Shown here: positions 48,420 to 59,669 of the stretch, piece by piece
Layout: every line of letters starts with the position of its first letter
How positions within the stretch are numbered: the stretch's first letter is position 1
NCBI RefSeq assembly: GCF_040939455.1
Contig: NC_134117.1
Coordinates: forward strand, 48,205,001-48,269,000
DNA length: 64,000 bases
Direction: 5' to 3'
Source of the DNA: Microcebus murinus
Taxonomy: Eukaryota; Chordata; Mammalia; Primates; Cheirogaleidae
Notes under the pieces: generated by a model
Seen by the model: only the letters and a program-made list of their open reading frames with translations
Database searches by the model: none
What the model was told of the DNA's origin: nothing
Made by a program: the position numbers and the translations under genes

Positions 48420-49260
48420 CCAAAGTGAAATTTAAGCTGCAATATATCATTTCAGCTACTGAGAAAGAGCCACCTTCATTAGTGGGGCCCTTGAATTTCA
48501 GAAGCCCCACATACCACATTTGGGAGGGTGGCTTTGACTCACTGTCAGCTGACTGGAGTGCGTGCCTATCTAGGGCTCAGCAAAAAAATGTTCCACAGGT
48601 GATCCTGGCTGCAGGACAAGCTTCTCTGCTACTTGTCTTGTAGGATACAGCTGATTCAAAGGTAGTCACAGTTTTTGTGGCAGATCTGGGTGCTGTATGG
48701 AGTCTTGTCACCAAATCATAACAGTGACCTCTAGAAATAAGGAATAATGTCACAGTCGTGCTATTTTTCCCCAACTGTTTTTGGTGTAGTTATTGCTTAT
48801 GTTAGAGATTAAAGAACCAACTATGGGACACAGCTCAACAGGCAATATAGATATGCTCTATTTGCTCCACTAAACCCTGAAGTTGGGCATTCCCACACAG
48901 CTCCCTAATCAAGTGTTAGTGATTAAGAGATTAAGTCCCCATACGTCCTAAGGGTACAAGTAAATTGCAAGAATAGGTGCTTCACACTCCTAACACATTT
49001 ATGTCTGACTTACTTGGAAGCCTCAGGAATTCCTTCTGACTAGTTGTCTGAGGAGAAAAATGTTGAAATCTCATTTGTACACAGCTCTACATAACATTTT
49101 GGCACCAGCCCAGGAAGAGAGTGTAGAAACATTTAAGCCCTACACAGTTGTATCCCTGAAGAATGGCAGGGAAGGGAAATACTCCTTTAGATCAGACCTT
49201 GAAATGATTCTACTTAGTTTGAAAAGATATTTGGCCAAAGTTATGGGTCTATAATATTTT
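48420..49260 (+). mobile_element. ERVL-type pol fossil
   Basis: Several phrases fall in the order of ERVL/ERVL-E pol between reverse transcriptase and RNase H: 'ttgtggcagatctgggtgct' with 'gtatggagtcttgtcaccaa', 'aaccaactatgggacacagc', 'gaagttgggcattcccacac', 'gggtacaagtaaattgcaag', and 'gggaagggaaatactcc'. Stops and frameshifts interrupt every frame; the longest open pieces are about 70 codons. No LTR of matching type abuts it. The assignment is from memory of the family and is moderate. Confidence 0.55.
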
Positions 49261-50590
49261 GTGACCAGTTGTGGAAATAAAGAATGAAACATTTGTTTTA
49301 TTTTTTTGGTTGTTTATATATATATAAACTAAAATACACTAATTTCTTCTTCATTCCTAATGTTTTATGTTAAGTATTTGGTTGGCTGTGAAATTTATAT
49401 TTTGGATCATATATTACAGCTTCTTTATCAGAGATTATTGTATCTTAGTGAAGTCATGACATTACTGGGAGATTTTGATTTGGAGATGAATGTGATCACT
49501 GATTGTATTTATTGATTGTATTTTGAATTGGCCCTTTTGGAAAGAGGGTAAGAGTATTTGTCTGTTGTATTATGTTAAATAGTTGAATCATGCTAGATAG
49601 AAACATTTTTAAGTCTGAAGGTAGAAAAAATGGAATACTAGGAAGTCAAAAGGGCAACTGTAGGAAAAATTCATCATTATTTTGGTTCCAGCCCTAGCAC
49701 TCTTTATTTGGGGCTATTATCACCTTTTAACATACAGTCTACTTTCTACCATACAGGCTGATATGCCAGATGTCTATTTTCTCAGCTGAGCTTGCAATTA
49801 TGACCCAGGTAGGCAATCAAGTTTCTGATGATCAGATGTACTCACCCAGATTCTATCTGGGGAGGCAGTGAGAGAATAAAGTAAGTTCCTTGAAGAATTC
49901 ATTCTGGGCAAAGGGTGATGGCAGGTATATCCAATTAGTTGGATCAGCAATAGAGACAGAGGCTATCATGGGATCCTGTGTCCATGTGATAGAATTGGAG
50001 GTGCAGTCTGAATTTTTTATTCATCACTGACAGGGACAATCATGTCTCCATTGGACCAGCTGTGTAGGGAGGGTTGTGGCAATGCTTTTCCCATGTAGAC
50101 ACTATGCTTGTTTATCTAGTCCTCCAAGTGAATTTACCCTACATATATCCAGCTGAAATTTCCCAGAGTTTGTTTTAATTATTTTCCACTTAGATCCCTG
50201 ACTACTATTCCACTGAATATTTGGAACGTATCTATAGGTGTAATCTGGGGGTCATTTGTTAGCCTGCAGTATGATGAGTAAAGGTGATGTGAAAATTCTG
50301 ACTTGCCGGCTGTCAGGTGAATTCAGGACCCCAATCCCTATATTTGTGTCTGATTCCCTTCCAAAACTGGTAATTCTATGAGGATTCACAGATCTTCCAC
50401 ACAAATAAGTCCCTTCTTATGAGCCAGTAAGGGAAACCAATGCTGCTATTACCTCCTTGGAGAAGAATCCCTAATTCTTTCTGTCTCTGAAGAGATGTTG
50501 TCCTTTTGTTACAACATAGTTTCCTTGGAAATGACATTTTTCTTTCCTAATTGTAATTATACTTGCAGCTGATTTTTAAAAAAATCTGTC
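49261..50590. other. Unassigned sequence, possibly retroviral in part
   Basis: 49690-50500 has even base composition, unlike the AT-rich DNA around it, and could be further decayed ERV sequence. I could not match it. Confidence 0.3.
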
Positions 50591-50594
50591 TTTA

Positions 50595-50708
50595 TCTACC
50601 AGAATGCACATAATACATGAGAAAAGGGATCTTATCTGTGAAATCCTTAGTGTAAAAAGCAAGGCCATGCACAAAGTAGGTATGAAATAACTGTTGAGTG
50701 AATGAATA
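50595..50708 (+). mobile_element. L2 3' end
   Basis: 'catgcacaaagtaggtatga' and 'aaataactgttgagtgaatg' match the L2 tail. Confidence 0.65.
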
Positions 50709-51448
50709 TAATAATGCATATTTGAATTAATGCAGCTCTGTTAAATGAAAACATATGAGGATAAGACTTTTGATAGGATGAGTCCAAAAATAAATGATGA
50801 GAAAAATATACTAGGAAAAAAATAGTAGTGTATAAAAAACATTCTCGAAAGTACCAGATGTTATGGGGGCTGATGTTATGGACTCTAAATTCTCTATTCC
50901 AGCATCTGTCTGCTCTTGAAATAACTTCTAGTCTAGCTCTGAGTGGATAGGAAAAGTAGTTGCCCTGGCTTCTGCAAGAAATTGTTTTTATATCCAACTC
51001 AATAAAAAAGATGTAATGGATTTATGCAAAAATAGATATGGTTGGTTATGAAATGAACATGTTATCTTATAATTATTCCATTCTGTGGATGGGCTGCATA
51101 TAAGAAATGTAATTGCAAAAAGATACAGAGAGCGATATTACTTATTTCTTGTTCAACATTGCCTTTGAAAATATGTATGAGTTGCTAACAAATGACTGAC
51201 ACTGAATCTGAACAACGAAAACCAGAGAATGAACTACATAACAAGCAAGTCACACTGATCAGGTACAGTTATTTGGTTTCCTCTTGATCACACTATTGTG
51301 TAATTAATGAATAGGACTCCTAAAAAATGGAATATCGAAATAGAACATATTTTACTTGTTAGTTTGACATAGTTTCTTCCTTTTCAGAAAAATCAAGATA
51401 AAACAAATGTCTTAACTTAGTTAAATCAGCAGAATTGATTTTCAGAAA
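50709..51448. other. Unassigned AT-rich sequence
   Basis: Nothing recognised. Confidence 0.4.
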
Positions 51449-51726
51449 AAAAATTATTTTATTTTATTTTTGAGATAGAGACTCGATCTATTACCCAGGC
51501 AGAGTACAGTGGTGTCATCACAGTTCATTACAACCTCCCAAGTCTTTGACTCAAGTGATCCTCCTGTCTCAGCCTCCCGAGTAGCTGGGACTACAGGCAT
51601 GTGCCACCATGCCTGGTTAATTTTTCTATTTTTAGTAGAGACTGGGTCTTGCTGTTACTCAAGCAATTCTCCCACCTCAGCCTCCCAGAGTGCTAGGATT
51701 ACAAGTGTGTGCCATTGTGCCCTGCC
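51449..51726 (-). mobile_element. Old Alu, antisense, with internal deletion
   Basis: Right arm starts 'gagatagagactcgatctat'. The left arm lacks roughly 23 bases between 'cttgctgttactc' and 'aagcaattctcccacctcag', and the end reads 'gtgccattgtgccctgcc'. The short linker and high divergence indicate an early Alu. Confidence 0.92.
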
Positions 51727-52489
51727 AACAAATTCATTTTATTCCACAGTACACTATGGTTTGGCAAATGGCTAAAGTTTTTGCATTTCTTATTAATATT
51801 TCGGCTGTGGCTGTCATACTAATCACCACATAATAGAAGAGATAATCCCAGGAATGTTGATGAGAACAAAAATATCCAGGAATTTTCTTCTACTCCTTCA
51901 TCCAGAGTGCTTTCTGGGGATAGATACTCAAATGCATCTTTGGGTATTTATAGGCACTCCCTATGCACCCAGCTGTGTGTGATATTTTAAAGCTCTGAAA
52001 ATTATATCTGCCACTCCACCCACTCAACAACCCTAACATCATTAGTAAGTGCTCAGGGTCAAACCTACATGAGCCTCTTCCAGCTCTTAGAAGTCTTTGT
52101 CACATATTTGCATTAAATAATGTATTTGAAATAGCAGACTTCCGAATAATTATAGAGAGAAATACAGAAAAATTCACTGATGTTTAAGATGTCACTGGGC
52201 AAATATAATTTATATATTTTCCAAATTAGAGAAAATAACATTTTTATTTTTCAGAACAATGTATTTAAATTACTTCTATAGTTGTTTTTAATTATTAGAC
52301 CAGCAAAAGATTGTGCTGTTTACTTGACTTTATTCTATGAGGAGGACTTGCCAGTGCCCTTTGTTTTTCTAGAGGCAGCATTTACAGTGCTATTTATGGG
52401 GATGAAATCATACTTGCTAATTTCTATTTGAAGATATGCTTGACTTGCAAGTACAGAGAAGTGGACACTGATTTCTGTGTTCCTCAAGG
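51727..52489. other. Unassigned sequence
   Basis: Nothing recognised. Confidence 0.4.
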
Positions 52490-52960
52490 ATAAGTTCCAG
52501 CCTAGGGGCCAAGGGAAAAACTTTCCCTTCATCTTCTGAAGGTTCACTGAAAAATCAACTCGCACAAGGCAGATTAATTAGAGAAAAGGTATATAAATTT
52601 ATTAACATGCATGCTGGGGGAGAGCCACAGAGTAATTACCCACCCCACAATAGGATTCAGACACTTATATGCCATCTCGAGGTTACAGAAAGAATAGGGG
52701 CTTAGATCCTGGCAAAACAGGTTATGGGAGGGGGCCTTGCATGGTTTAGGTCCTGTTTGCAGTTAGTCTAAACTTCAAAAGGGAGGGAGTAAAATGAGGT
52801 GTGTTCTTCTTCCCTTCCCTTCAAGGCCAGGAGCTCAGTTTTAAGTTTTTTTCTGGAATTCCCTTGGCCAAGAGGTGGTCTGTCAATCAGTAGGGGGCTT
52901 AGGACTTTCAGTTTATAAAAACTTGATCATTGGTGTATCTGTGAACTTTTAGAATCTAAA
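52490..52960 (-). mobile_element. Class I-like LTR, antisense
   Basis: On the minus strand an AATAAA signal (52598-52603) is followed by a 'ccttttctctaattaatctgcc' type U5, and upstream by 'ctattctttctgtaacctcg'. These features match the sense LTR at 53290 in the same order. The outer ends are not sharp and no family name is assigned. Confidence 0.55.
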
Positions 52961-53289
52961 ATTGTGCTAGGTAAAAACGGTTTATAATGCAAACTTTGCC
53001 TTGTTTTCTTAAGGCAAGCCCTAATCCTTCTTGGGCTTTTGGTGATATAAACATATATTTAAATAAGAATTTAATAATAAAAAATTGTAAGAGCTCATAA
53101 TTTATTCTCTTACTAGGATTATCAATACTGGGAGCCAAATCTATGCCTCCCCTCATGCTGTCTCCCAACAAGCACATGGCTGAAAAAATGATTTTTTCAG
53201 AAACATGATCAGTTCTCTAAAATAGGCTTGAGGATAATGATTAAGGATTCCTCAATGAGATGGATGAAAAAAATCAAAATATTTTATCC

Positions 53290-53830
53290 CAAAATATATC
53301 TTTGACAGATATTGAAGTGGCCCTGCCAGACTGTCTTTTGTGGGGGCGATTTGCATCTGTATATCTGTGGAGAACTGCATGAATGAAGCCAGTCCTTCCC
53401 TTGTCTGGATCTAGGAAAGATTAACTGAGAGTCTGACACCTTTAAAGTTCTAGAAAGAGGTATTTACCACTTATTCCCTCTCAAGGCTTCTACCTGTGAG
53501 ATTTCATCTACCTGTGTAACAAGGCCACCTTTGCTAATCAAATCTCTTCCTTTCTTCCCCTTATAACCTAGTCTTACCACCAAAACCTGGTTTACCAGCT
53601 TAACCTGTTTGGGCCATTCTCTGAGCCCACATTCTTTCTGTAACCTTAACATGCTATATAGGCTTCTGAACCTCATGGGGGATTGGGTCTTCATTATGAA
53701 GGCTCTTATGTATACATGTTAAATAAATTTGTATGCCTTTTTTTCTATTAATCAATTTGCCTCATTTCGGTGATTTTCAGCAAAACTCCAATAAGCCAAG
53801 GGCTTTTGTCCACACATGGACTAGCTGGTT
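53290..53830 (+). mobile_element. Class I-like LTR, sense
   Basis: 'cacattctttctgtaacctt', 'catgctatataggcttctga', an AATAAA at 53722-53727, then 'tctattaatcaatttgcctc' and 'ggtgattttcagcaaaactc' give a U3-R-U5 layout. It is homologous to the opposite-strand LTR 330 bases away. Confidence 0.6.
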
Positions 53831-54205
53831 CTTATTAGAATAAAGGTCATAAGTATAACTAGAGCTAATCAAAATTTTAAATAAAGGAATAGCCAATGAT
53901 TGGTGGCTAGTTAAGGAGAATTTGTAACATATTTCTCCAGAGAACTCTGACTAATACAATCTAGAAGGAGCATGGAGGAGCCTTTGAGTTGCTACGAATA
54001 TTCAATTTTTTGTCCTAAGTGGTAGTCACATAGATGTTCACCTCAATAACTCATTAAGCTGTATATTTATTTATGTTTTATGTACTCTTCTTAAGTGTAT
54101 TATATTTTACACTAAAACGATTACTTTCCAGCTTAAAAAAATAAAATAAAATAAAAATCAGAGACCTAAACAAAGAGCAAAAAAATAGCTAAAGAAAAGA
54201 GAAAC

Positions 54206-54570
54206 TGCTCCAGACTGAATGTTTTGCTCCCTCTAAATTTATATATTGAAATCTAACCTTGATTGTGATGGTGTTTGGAGGTGGGTATTTTGGGAGGTGG
54301 TTAGGTCTTGAGAATGGATCCCTAATGAATGGGATTAGTGCTGTTGTAAAAGAAGCTCAAGAGAGATCCCTAACCTTTTCAGCCATGTGAGCTTATAGCT
54401 GGAAGATAGCTATCTGTGAACCAGCAAGCAGGCTCTCACCAGACACAAAATCTGTTGATGCTTTGGTCTTAGACTTCTCAGCCTCCAGAACTGTGAGCAA
54501 TACATTTCTGTTGTTTATAAGCCACCCAGTTTATGGCATTCTGATATAGCACCCAAAATGGCCTAATACA
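54206..54570 (+). mobile_element. MLT1-type MaLR LTR
   Basis: 'tatattgaaatctaaccttg', 'tgggaggtggttaggtcttg', 'gattagtgctgttgtaaaag', 'tctcagcctccagaactgtg' and the end 'aaaatggcctaataca' follow the MLT1 LTR consensus. Confidence 0.88.
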
Positions 54571-55520
54571 GAAATTGTGCTGAGAAGTGGGGGGTGCTGC
54601 TGTAACAACTAGCTAAAAATGTTGAAGCAGATTTGGAATGAAATAATGAGTAGAGCCTGGAAGAGTTGTGAGGTGCAGGCTAGAAAAATCCTGCATTGCT
54701 ATGAATGGACCTTTAAGTATCATAGTGGTGACAGCTTTGAGAGGAAGCTGTAGAGAAAGCCTGCATGTTCTTAGAGAATACCTAAGTACCTAAGTAATCC
54801 TGAACACAATATTGGTAGACGTGTAGACAGCAAAGATCATTCTGACAAGGTCTAAAATGGAAATGAGAAACATGTTATTAGACAATGGAAGAAAATTTAT
54901 TCTTGATATAAAGTGGCAAAGATTTTAGTTGAATTGTATTTATGTTCAGTTGCTTTGTGGAAGATAAAACTTGTAGATGATGAAATTGGATATTTGGCTG
55001 AAGAAATACTTAAGCCAAGTTTTGAAGGAATGGCCTAGTTCCTCTTGATTGCTTTTGGTAAAATTCAAGAAGAAAGAAATGACTTAAAGAAGGAATTGTT
55101 AATAAGAAAGGAAGCAGATTTTAAAGATTTAGAAAATTCTCAGCCTACCCACATTGAAAGGAATAAGAAAGCTTTTTTAGGAAAGAGCACAAAGGGTGTA
55201 CCCAGATTACTGTTTGATAAGGAGATTAGTCAGCCATCTAAGACAACCTCTTATGCATTTTTTTCTCAGGATGCAAATGGGAAATGTTCCTCATTAACAG
55301 TTGGAATAACCCAGATATAATTAAGGATTCATACAATTCAGGAAACAGAATTGAATACTAGAAAAAGGGTTGGTGGCATGTGTATAGATGTGAAATGTGA
55401 TCAGCCAGCTTCTAGAGAAACCTGGCCAGATAAGAAACAGTCAAGTAGCTCCCTTATTTTATCAAAAGATATGGATTTGATTGAAGAGATAATGAGCTTG
55501 ATATTGGGAGGAGTTTTATA
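54571..55520 (+). mobile_element. MLT1 internal region with gag-like remnant
   Basis: Directly after the LTR come 'gaagtggggggtgctgctgt', 'gtagagcctggaagagttgt', then the block 'gcaaagattttagttgaatt' to 'gcttttggtaaaattcaaga', typical of MaLR internal sequence. A 91-codon frame at 55045-55320 survives but is only a piece of a decayed gag-like frame. No 3' LTR is seen before the MER2 at 55660. Confidence 0.75.
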
Positions 55521-55659
55521 ATACTGAGGGGGCGTGAGTATAGAATTGATACTAAGTATATGGAAAACAAAACAAATGTATAACACAAGGAAATGACTCT
55601 CTCTGAGAAAAACAAAATGTGGAGGAAAGGAAAAGCAATCATGACATAATGCATTACTA

Positions 55660-56085
55660 TAATTGACCCTTGAACAATGGGGCTTAGGGGTAACAACTCT
55701 GTGGAGTTGAAAATCTTCATATGACTTTTGACTCCCCCAAAACTTAACTACTTATAACCTACTGTTGAGCAGAAGCCTTACTGTTAATAAGCAGTCGATT
55801 AACATGTATTTTTTTGTGTTATATGTATTATATACTTTTTTCTTACAAGAAAGTAGGACAGAGAAAAGAAAAAAAATCCTAAGGAAGAGAAAATACATTC
55901 ACTACTCATTAAATGCAAATGGATCATCATAAAGGTCTTCGTCCTCCCTGTCTTCACACTGAATAGGCTGAGAAGAAAAGGAAAGGAGGTGTTGGTCTTG
56001 CTGTCTCAGGGGTGCTAGAGGCAGAAGAAAATCTATGTATGAATAGATCTGTGTAGTTTAAATTTATGTCATTCCAGGTCAACTG
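55660..56085 (+). mobile_element. MER2/Tigger2-like DNA transposon
   Basis: Termini ttgacccttgaacaa at the start and aggtcaactg at the end are inverted and flanked by TA, the usual target duplication of Tc1/mariner-pogo elements. The interior shows 'acttttgactcccccaaaac', 'ttatatgtattatatact' and a stretch 'ggatcatcataaaggtcttc' seen in related Tigger elements. It is non-autonomous, with no open transposase. Confidence 0.85.
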
Positions 56086-57839
56086 TACATGGTTTGCATG
56101 TAACTAGCATTGACATAGCCATAATAATGTGAACATTAAATATTGATTTAACCAGATATTAAATACCAATATATTAGATAATTGAAATGTGTTCATGAAT
56201 TTCTTGGGGCAAGAAGTTAAGGAGAGATAGATTATCATCTTCTAAAATAGGAAAAATCAATCCTAACTTACAGGAGGAACTGTGTTAATATATTCATGCT
56301 ATTTAGATATATGTGATTAAAAAATAAAATAATCTATTAGAAAGATTTAAAAATTGTTGCCTCTATGGAACATGAAATGGGGGAGTTGTGAAATGCCTCT
56401 TTCTTCTTTTTTTTTTATTATAATAAGCTTTGTAAAACAATTAGACTGTAAACTATGTACAGGTGTATGATGGTAAATATAAAACTAAATCAAACAGTAA
56501 TTGTAATACAAATTTTAATAACATATATATTTACCTTTTTGCTGATGCTGTTAATGCTCCTTTTTGCATATCCTATTTCTATATAATAATCATGGTTTTG
56601 TTCTCTGCTTTGAGTTTGTACAGTTAAAATGAGTTTTACTTATATGTGACAGAACCACCCAAAGTAATTATTACTTAAGTAAGATATGAATGTTTTTACT
56701 TTTTTTAGGTAAACTAAATTCAGAGATCTATGTCTCCACAATGTTAGGTACTCAGGCTTCCAGTGTCTGACTGCTGAGCCATACTTAACCTATGACCACA
56801 TAGTCCAGAGTTGTAAGAATTCTAGTTATTGCTTTGGTTGTCATCTATTGAAAAGGAGGAAAAAGGAAGAATATAATGGCAAAGGACTTGAGCCAGTTTA
56901 ATCTTGTAGGGGTTTCCCTGAAGTAGCACACAACACATTTGCTGACATTGCATTGCCCAGAACTTACATTAAATGGTCTCACCAAGTGCTACAAGGAAGG
57001 CTAACAAATGGATTCTTTTTGATTACTGTATGTTGTGCTGAATAAAACTGGGGTTCTTTTAACTAAAGAAAAAGAACAGACAATGGGCTAGGTAACAAAC
57101 AGTCTCTGTTATATAATATATTTGCTCTTTTGAGTTACTTTGATTCTCTCTTCTGTAAATTCAATATTTTGCAAGTGTTTTGTATGAAAGTAGTAAGCCG
57201 ACTTCTCAAATAATAGAGGGTGGCACTGATATTTTATTCTTCAGAATCCTGAAGCCACACATTGAATCATCAAAGTGTGTTTAGAGGTATATTTTATACA
57301 TCGGATTTTTCCTAGTCTCCTGTAAGATAGGGACAAAACGGTAAATTTACTTTCTTGTCACTATAGTGCCTCTCAGGCAGGTTGAGAATGTACATTCTCA
57401 AAGAATAGGGCAGTAATAAGTTACTGGAACTATTCTATTATGCTCAATAAATGACTGATTAAATGAAACAATACTCCAATAATGATCATACTCACATTAT
57501 TTCATATAATAAAACATATATTACACATTTCACTCATATTAAATTCTACCCTTTAAGAAAAAAATAAGTACCAAAATATATCTCACAAAAACTATTTAGA
57601 CACATTATCTGATCCCCAAATTATTTCCTTAAATGAATATATTATTTGAGCAATATTTCTGGTTCACATAATATGATACAGCTACTCACAATTTCTCCTC
57701 ATTTTTTTAAATATAGCTAAATGGAAATTTTATTTCTGGAAGACAGGTTATGTGGACTGATAGCAAACCTAATAATTGTGGTTTAAGAGACCAGGGTTAT
57801 GGAAATTCATATGAAATGGAGTACGAGAAGCAACAACAA
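56086..57839. other. Unassigned sequence, two possible old repeats
   Basis: 56640-57060 ('gaatataatggcaaaggact', 'attaaatggtctcaccaagt') has the look of an old interspersed repeat that I cannot name. 57315-57465 ('ttatgctcaataaatgactg') may be an L2 tail. No coding signal. Confidence 0.3.
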
Positions 57840-58225
57840 TTTTTGTTTAAATTGTTGTAAAGCATGCATAACATAAAATTTTCCATCCTTACCATTTTCA
57901 AGAATATAGTTCAGTAGTGTTAAAGGATTAATATATTCACATTGTTTTGCAACCAATCTCTAGAACTTTTTTGTCTTGCAGAACTGAAGGTCTCTCTATA
58001 CTTATTTAACAACTCAGTCTCCTGGACAGGCCTTGTCTTGGCAACTACCATTCACCTTTCTGTTTCTGTCAGTTTGACTGCTGTAGGTGTGCCTCACTTA
58101 AGTAAAATCAAAATCATACAGCGTTTGTCTTCTTATGATTGGTTTATTTAAGTTAGCACAATGTCCTCAAGATTCATGGTTCATCCATTGTTTTAAGTGT
58201 TAGAATTAGGACTTTGTTATTGCAT
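57840..58225 (-). mobile_element. Ancient L1M 3' UTR, antisense
   Basis: The plus strand follows the reversed L1M tail: 'cataacataaaattttccat', 'aatatattcacattgttttg', 'ttggcaactaccattcacct', 'aaaatcatacagcgtttgtc', 'agcacaatgtcctcaagatt'. Confidence 0.85.
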
Positions 58226-58849
58226 TGTTTTGTATTTTTTTTAATTTTGGGGCCAGTATGTTTTACCTGAGAAAATAATTCTATACTTTAATTTATCTCC
58301 TGATAGTAGCTATTCTTGGAAATTATTTAGTCAAAATCGTGACACCGTATATATTTGGTAACCAACTGTGATAGCTTTCGTATTTCTATCTTTTTTTCTT
58401 ATTTGTAGTATTTGTTTTGTTTTAAGTGATAGAAAGACACTAATGTCCAATTTAAGACACTAACATCACACTTGTTCTCTGATAGCTAGACAATGAAATA
58501 AATAGGGATAAATAATACATTTCAAAAGTAAATAAAAATTTAAATAGTTCTGCTAGCTTTGAAATAGTTTTAACTATTTTATAGTCTGATGTAAAAAGAA
58601 AAAATGTAGCCTGCCCTAGAGTCTCTTTTACTGAACTCTGTTCCTTAAGCCCACATTTTCTAATGTTGAAGATTCTTTTAGGACCTGCCAATTGCCCTCC
58701 AATAATTTCTGAGGAGAACAAGGAGTAGAGTTATTAATAGGGAGCTGCATAACTGTGATATGACTGGGATGGCCCAGTTTTATGGGAAGAGAAGGAAATG
58801 GAAGAATTGAGTGCAAAGTTTATTTGGCGCAGAGTAAGGTATGTCCACA
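58226..58849. other. Unassigned sequence
   Basis: Nothing recognised. Minus-strand frames at 58452-58931 lack domains. Confidence 0.4.
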
Positions 58850-58965
58850 GCTTAGGGAGGTATTGTGGTGCAGAGGCAAGTTCACAGGCTTTGAAGTGTG
58901 ACAGATTTGGATGTGAGTTCCAGCTTTGCAAATTGCTACCTGGGTACTTGGGCCTCTACTAGTGC
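58850..58965 (-). mobile_element. MIR SINE, antisense
   Basis: 'attgtggtgcagaggcaagt', 'gacagatttggatgtgagtt' and 'ccagctttgcaaattgctac' are the reverse MIR core. Confidence 0.65.
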
Positions 58966-59410
58966 TACTGGAATGGTGATGGAAGGACTGCTGCCTGTCT
59001 GTGAGTTAGTCGTCACAGATCTATAATAGGAACAGAAATGAAGAGCATGCATTTTAACACTATTGATCAAGTTGACATTTGTGCACGCTCCCACTTTTGG
59101 TCCATGGATTTGTCTCACTGATCATGGTCTAGACCAGTTTAAGTGTTTTCTGACTTGCCTGGTGAGTCATGGAGGCCACAAGCTGCATTTTTGTCACGCA
59201 CAGTCAGACCAGGACACAACTTGTGATGCTTTAAGGTTGGTTTGTCAATGTAATTCAACAAAAACAAGAAAAAATATGTGTACTTATTTGGTTTAACGAT
59301 CATTTTAAAGTTTCACCAGATATATTTTAAATATATATATATATATATGAATGAAACTTTAAACAATTAATAGTTTATTTTACCATTATTGTATTAACTA
59401 AGAAATTAAA
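58966..59410. other. Unassigned sequence upstream of the hAT-like pseudogene
   Basis: Contains a (TA)n run at 59331-59348. 59100-59260 ('ggtctagaccagtttaagtg', 'agtcatggaggccacaagct') could be the outer part of the hAT element, but no terminal repeat can be fixed. Confidence 0.3.
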
Positions 59411-59414
59411 AGTT

Positions 59415-59662
59415 TAACCCTAATTTGGAGATGGTGAAGAAGATTTAAAAAAATATTTTGTCAAGACATGACACACCTTTTCTTTGTGTAGTAGTATATG
59501 ATATGACAATAATGGAAGTTTTTTCAAAGAAGGAAAAATAAATTTTAACCCTAGTTTAAACATGGTAAAAGAAGGTTCACTGGATTTTTTTTTTGTTTGC
59601 TAAAAATATGACATACTTTTTCTTTCAGTAGTATATTAAATGGTGATAATGGAAATTACTTA
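59415..59662 (+). repeat. Diverged tandem duplication, about 131-base period
   Basis: 59415-59525 and 59546-59662 share taaccctaatttgg/taaccctagttta, tatgaca(t/c)ac(c/t)ttttcttt, agtagtata and gataatggaa in the same order. The unit sits just 5' of the hAT-like coding remnant. Confidence 0.7.
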
Positions 59663-59669
59663 AATGAAG

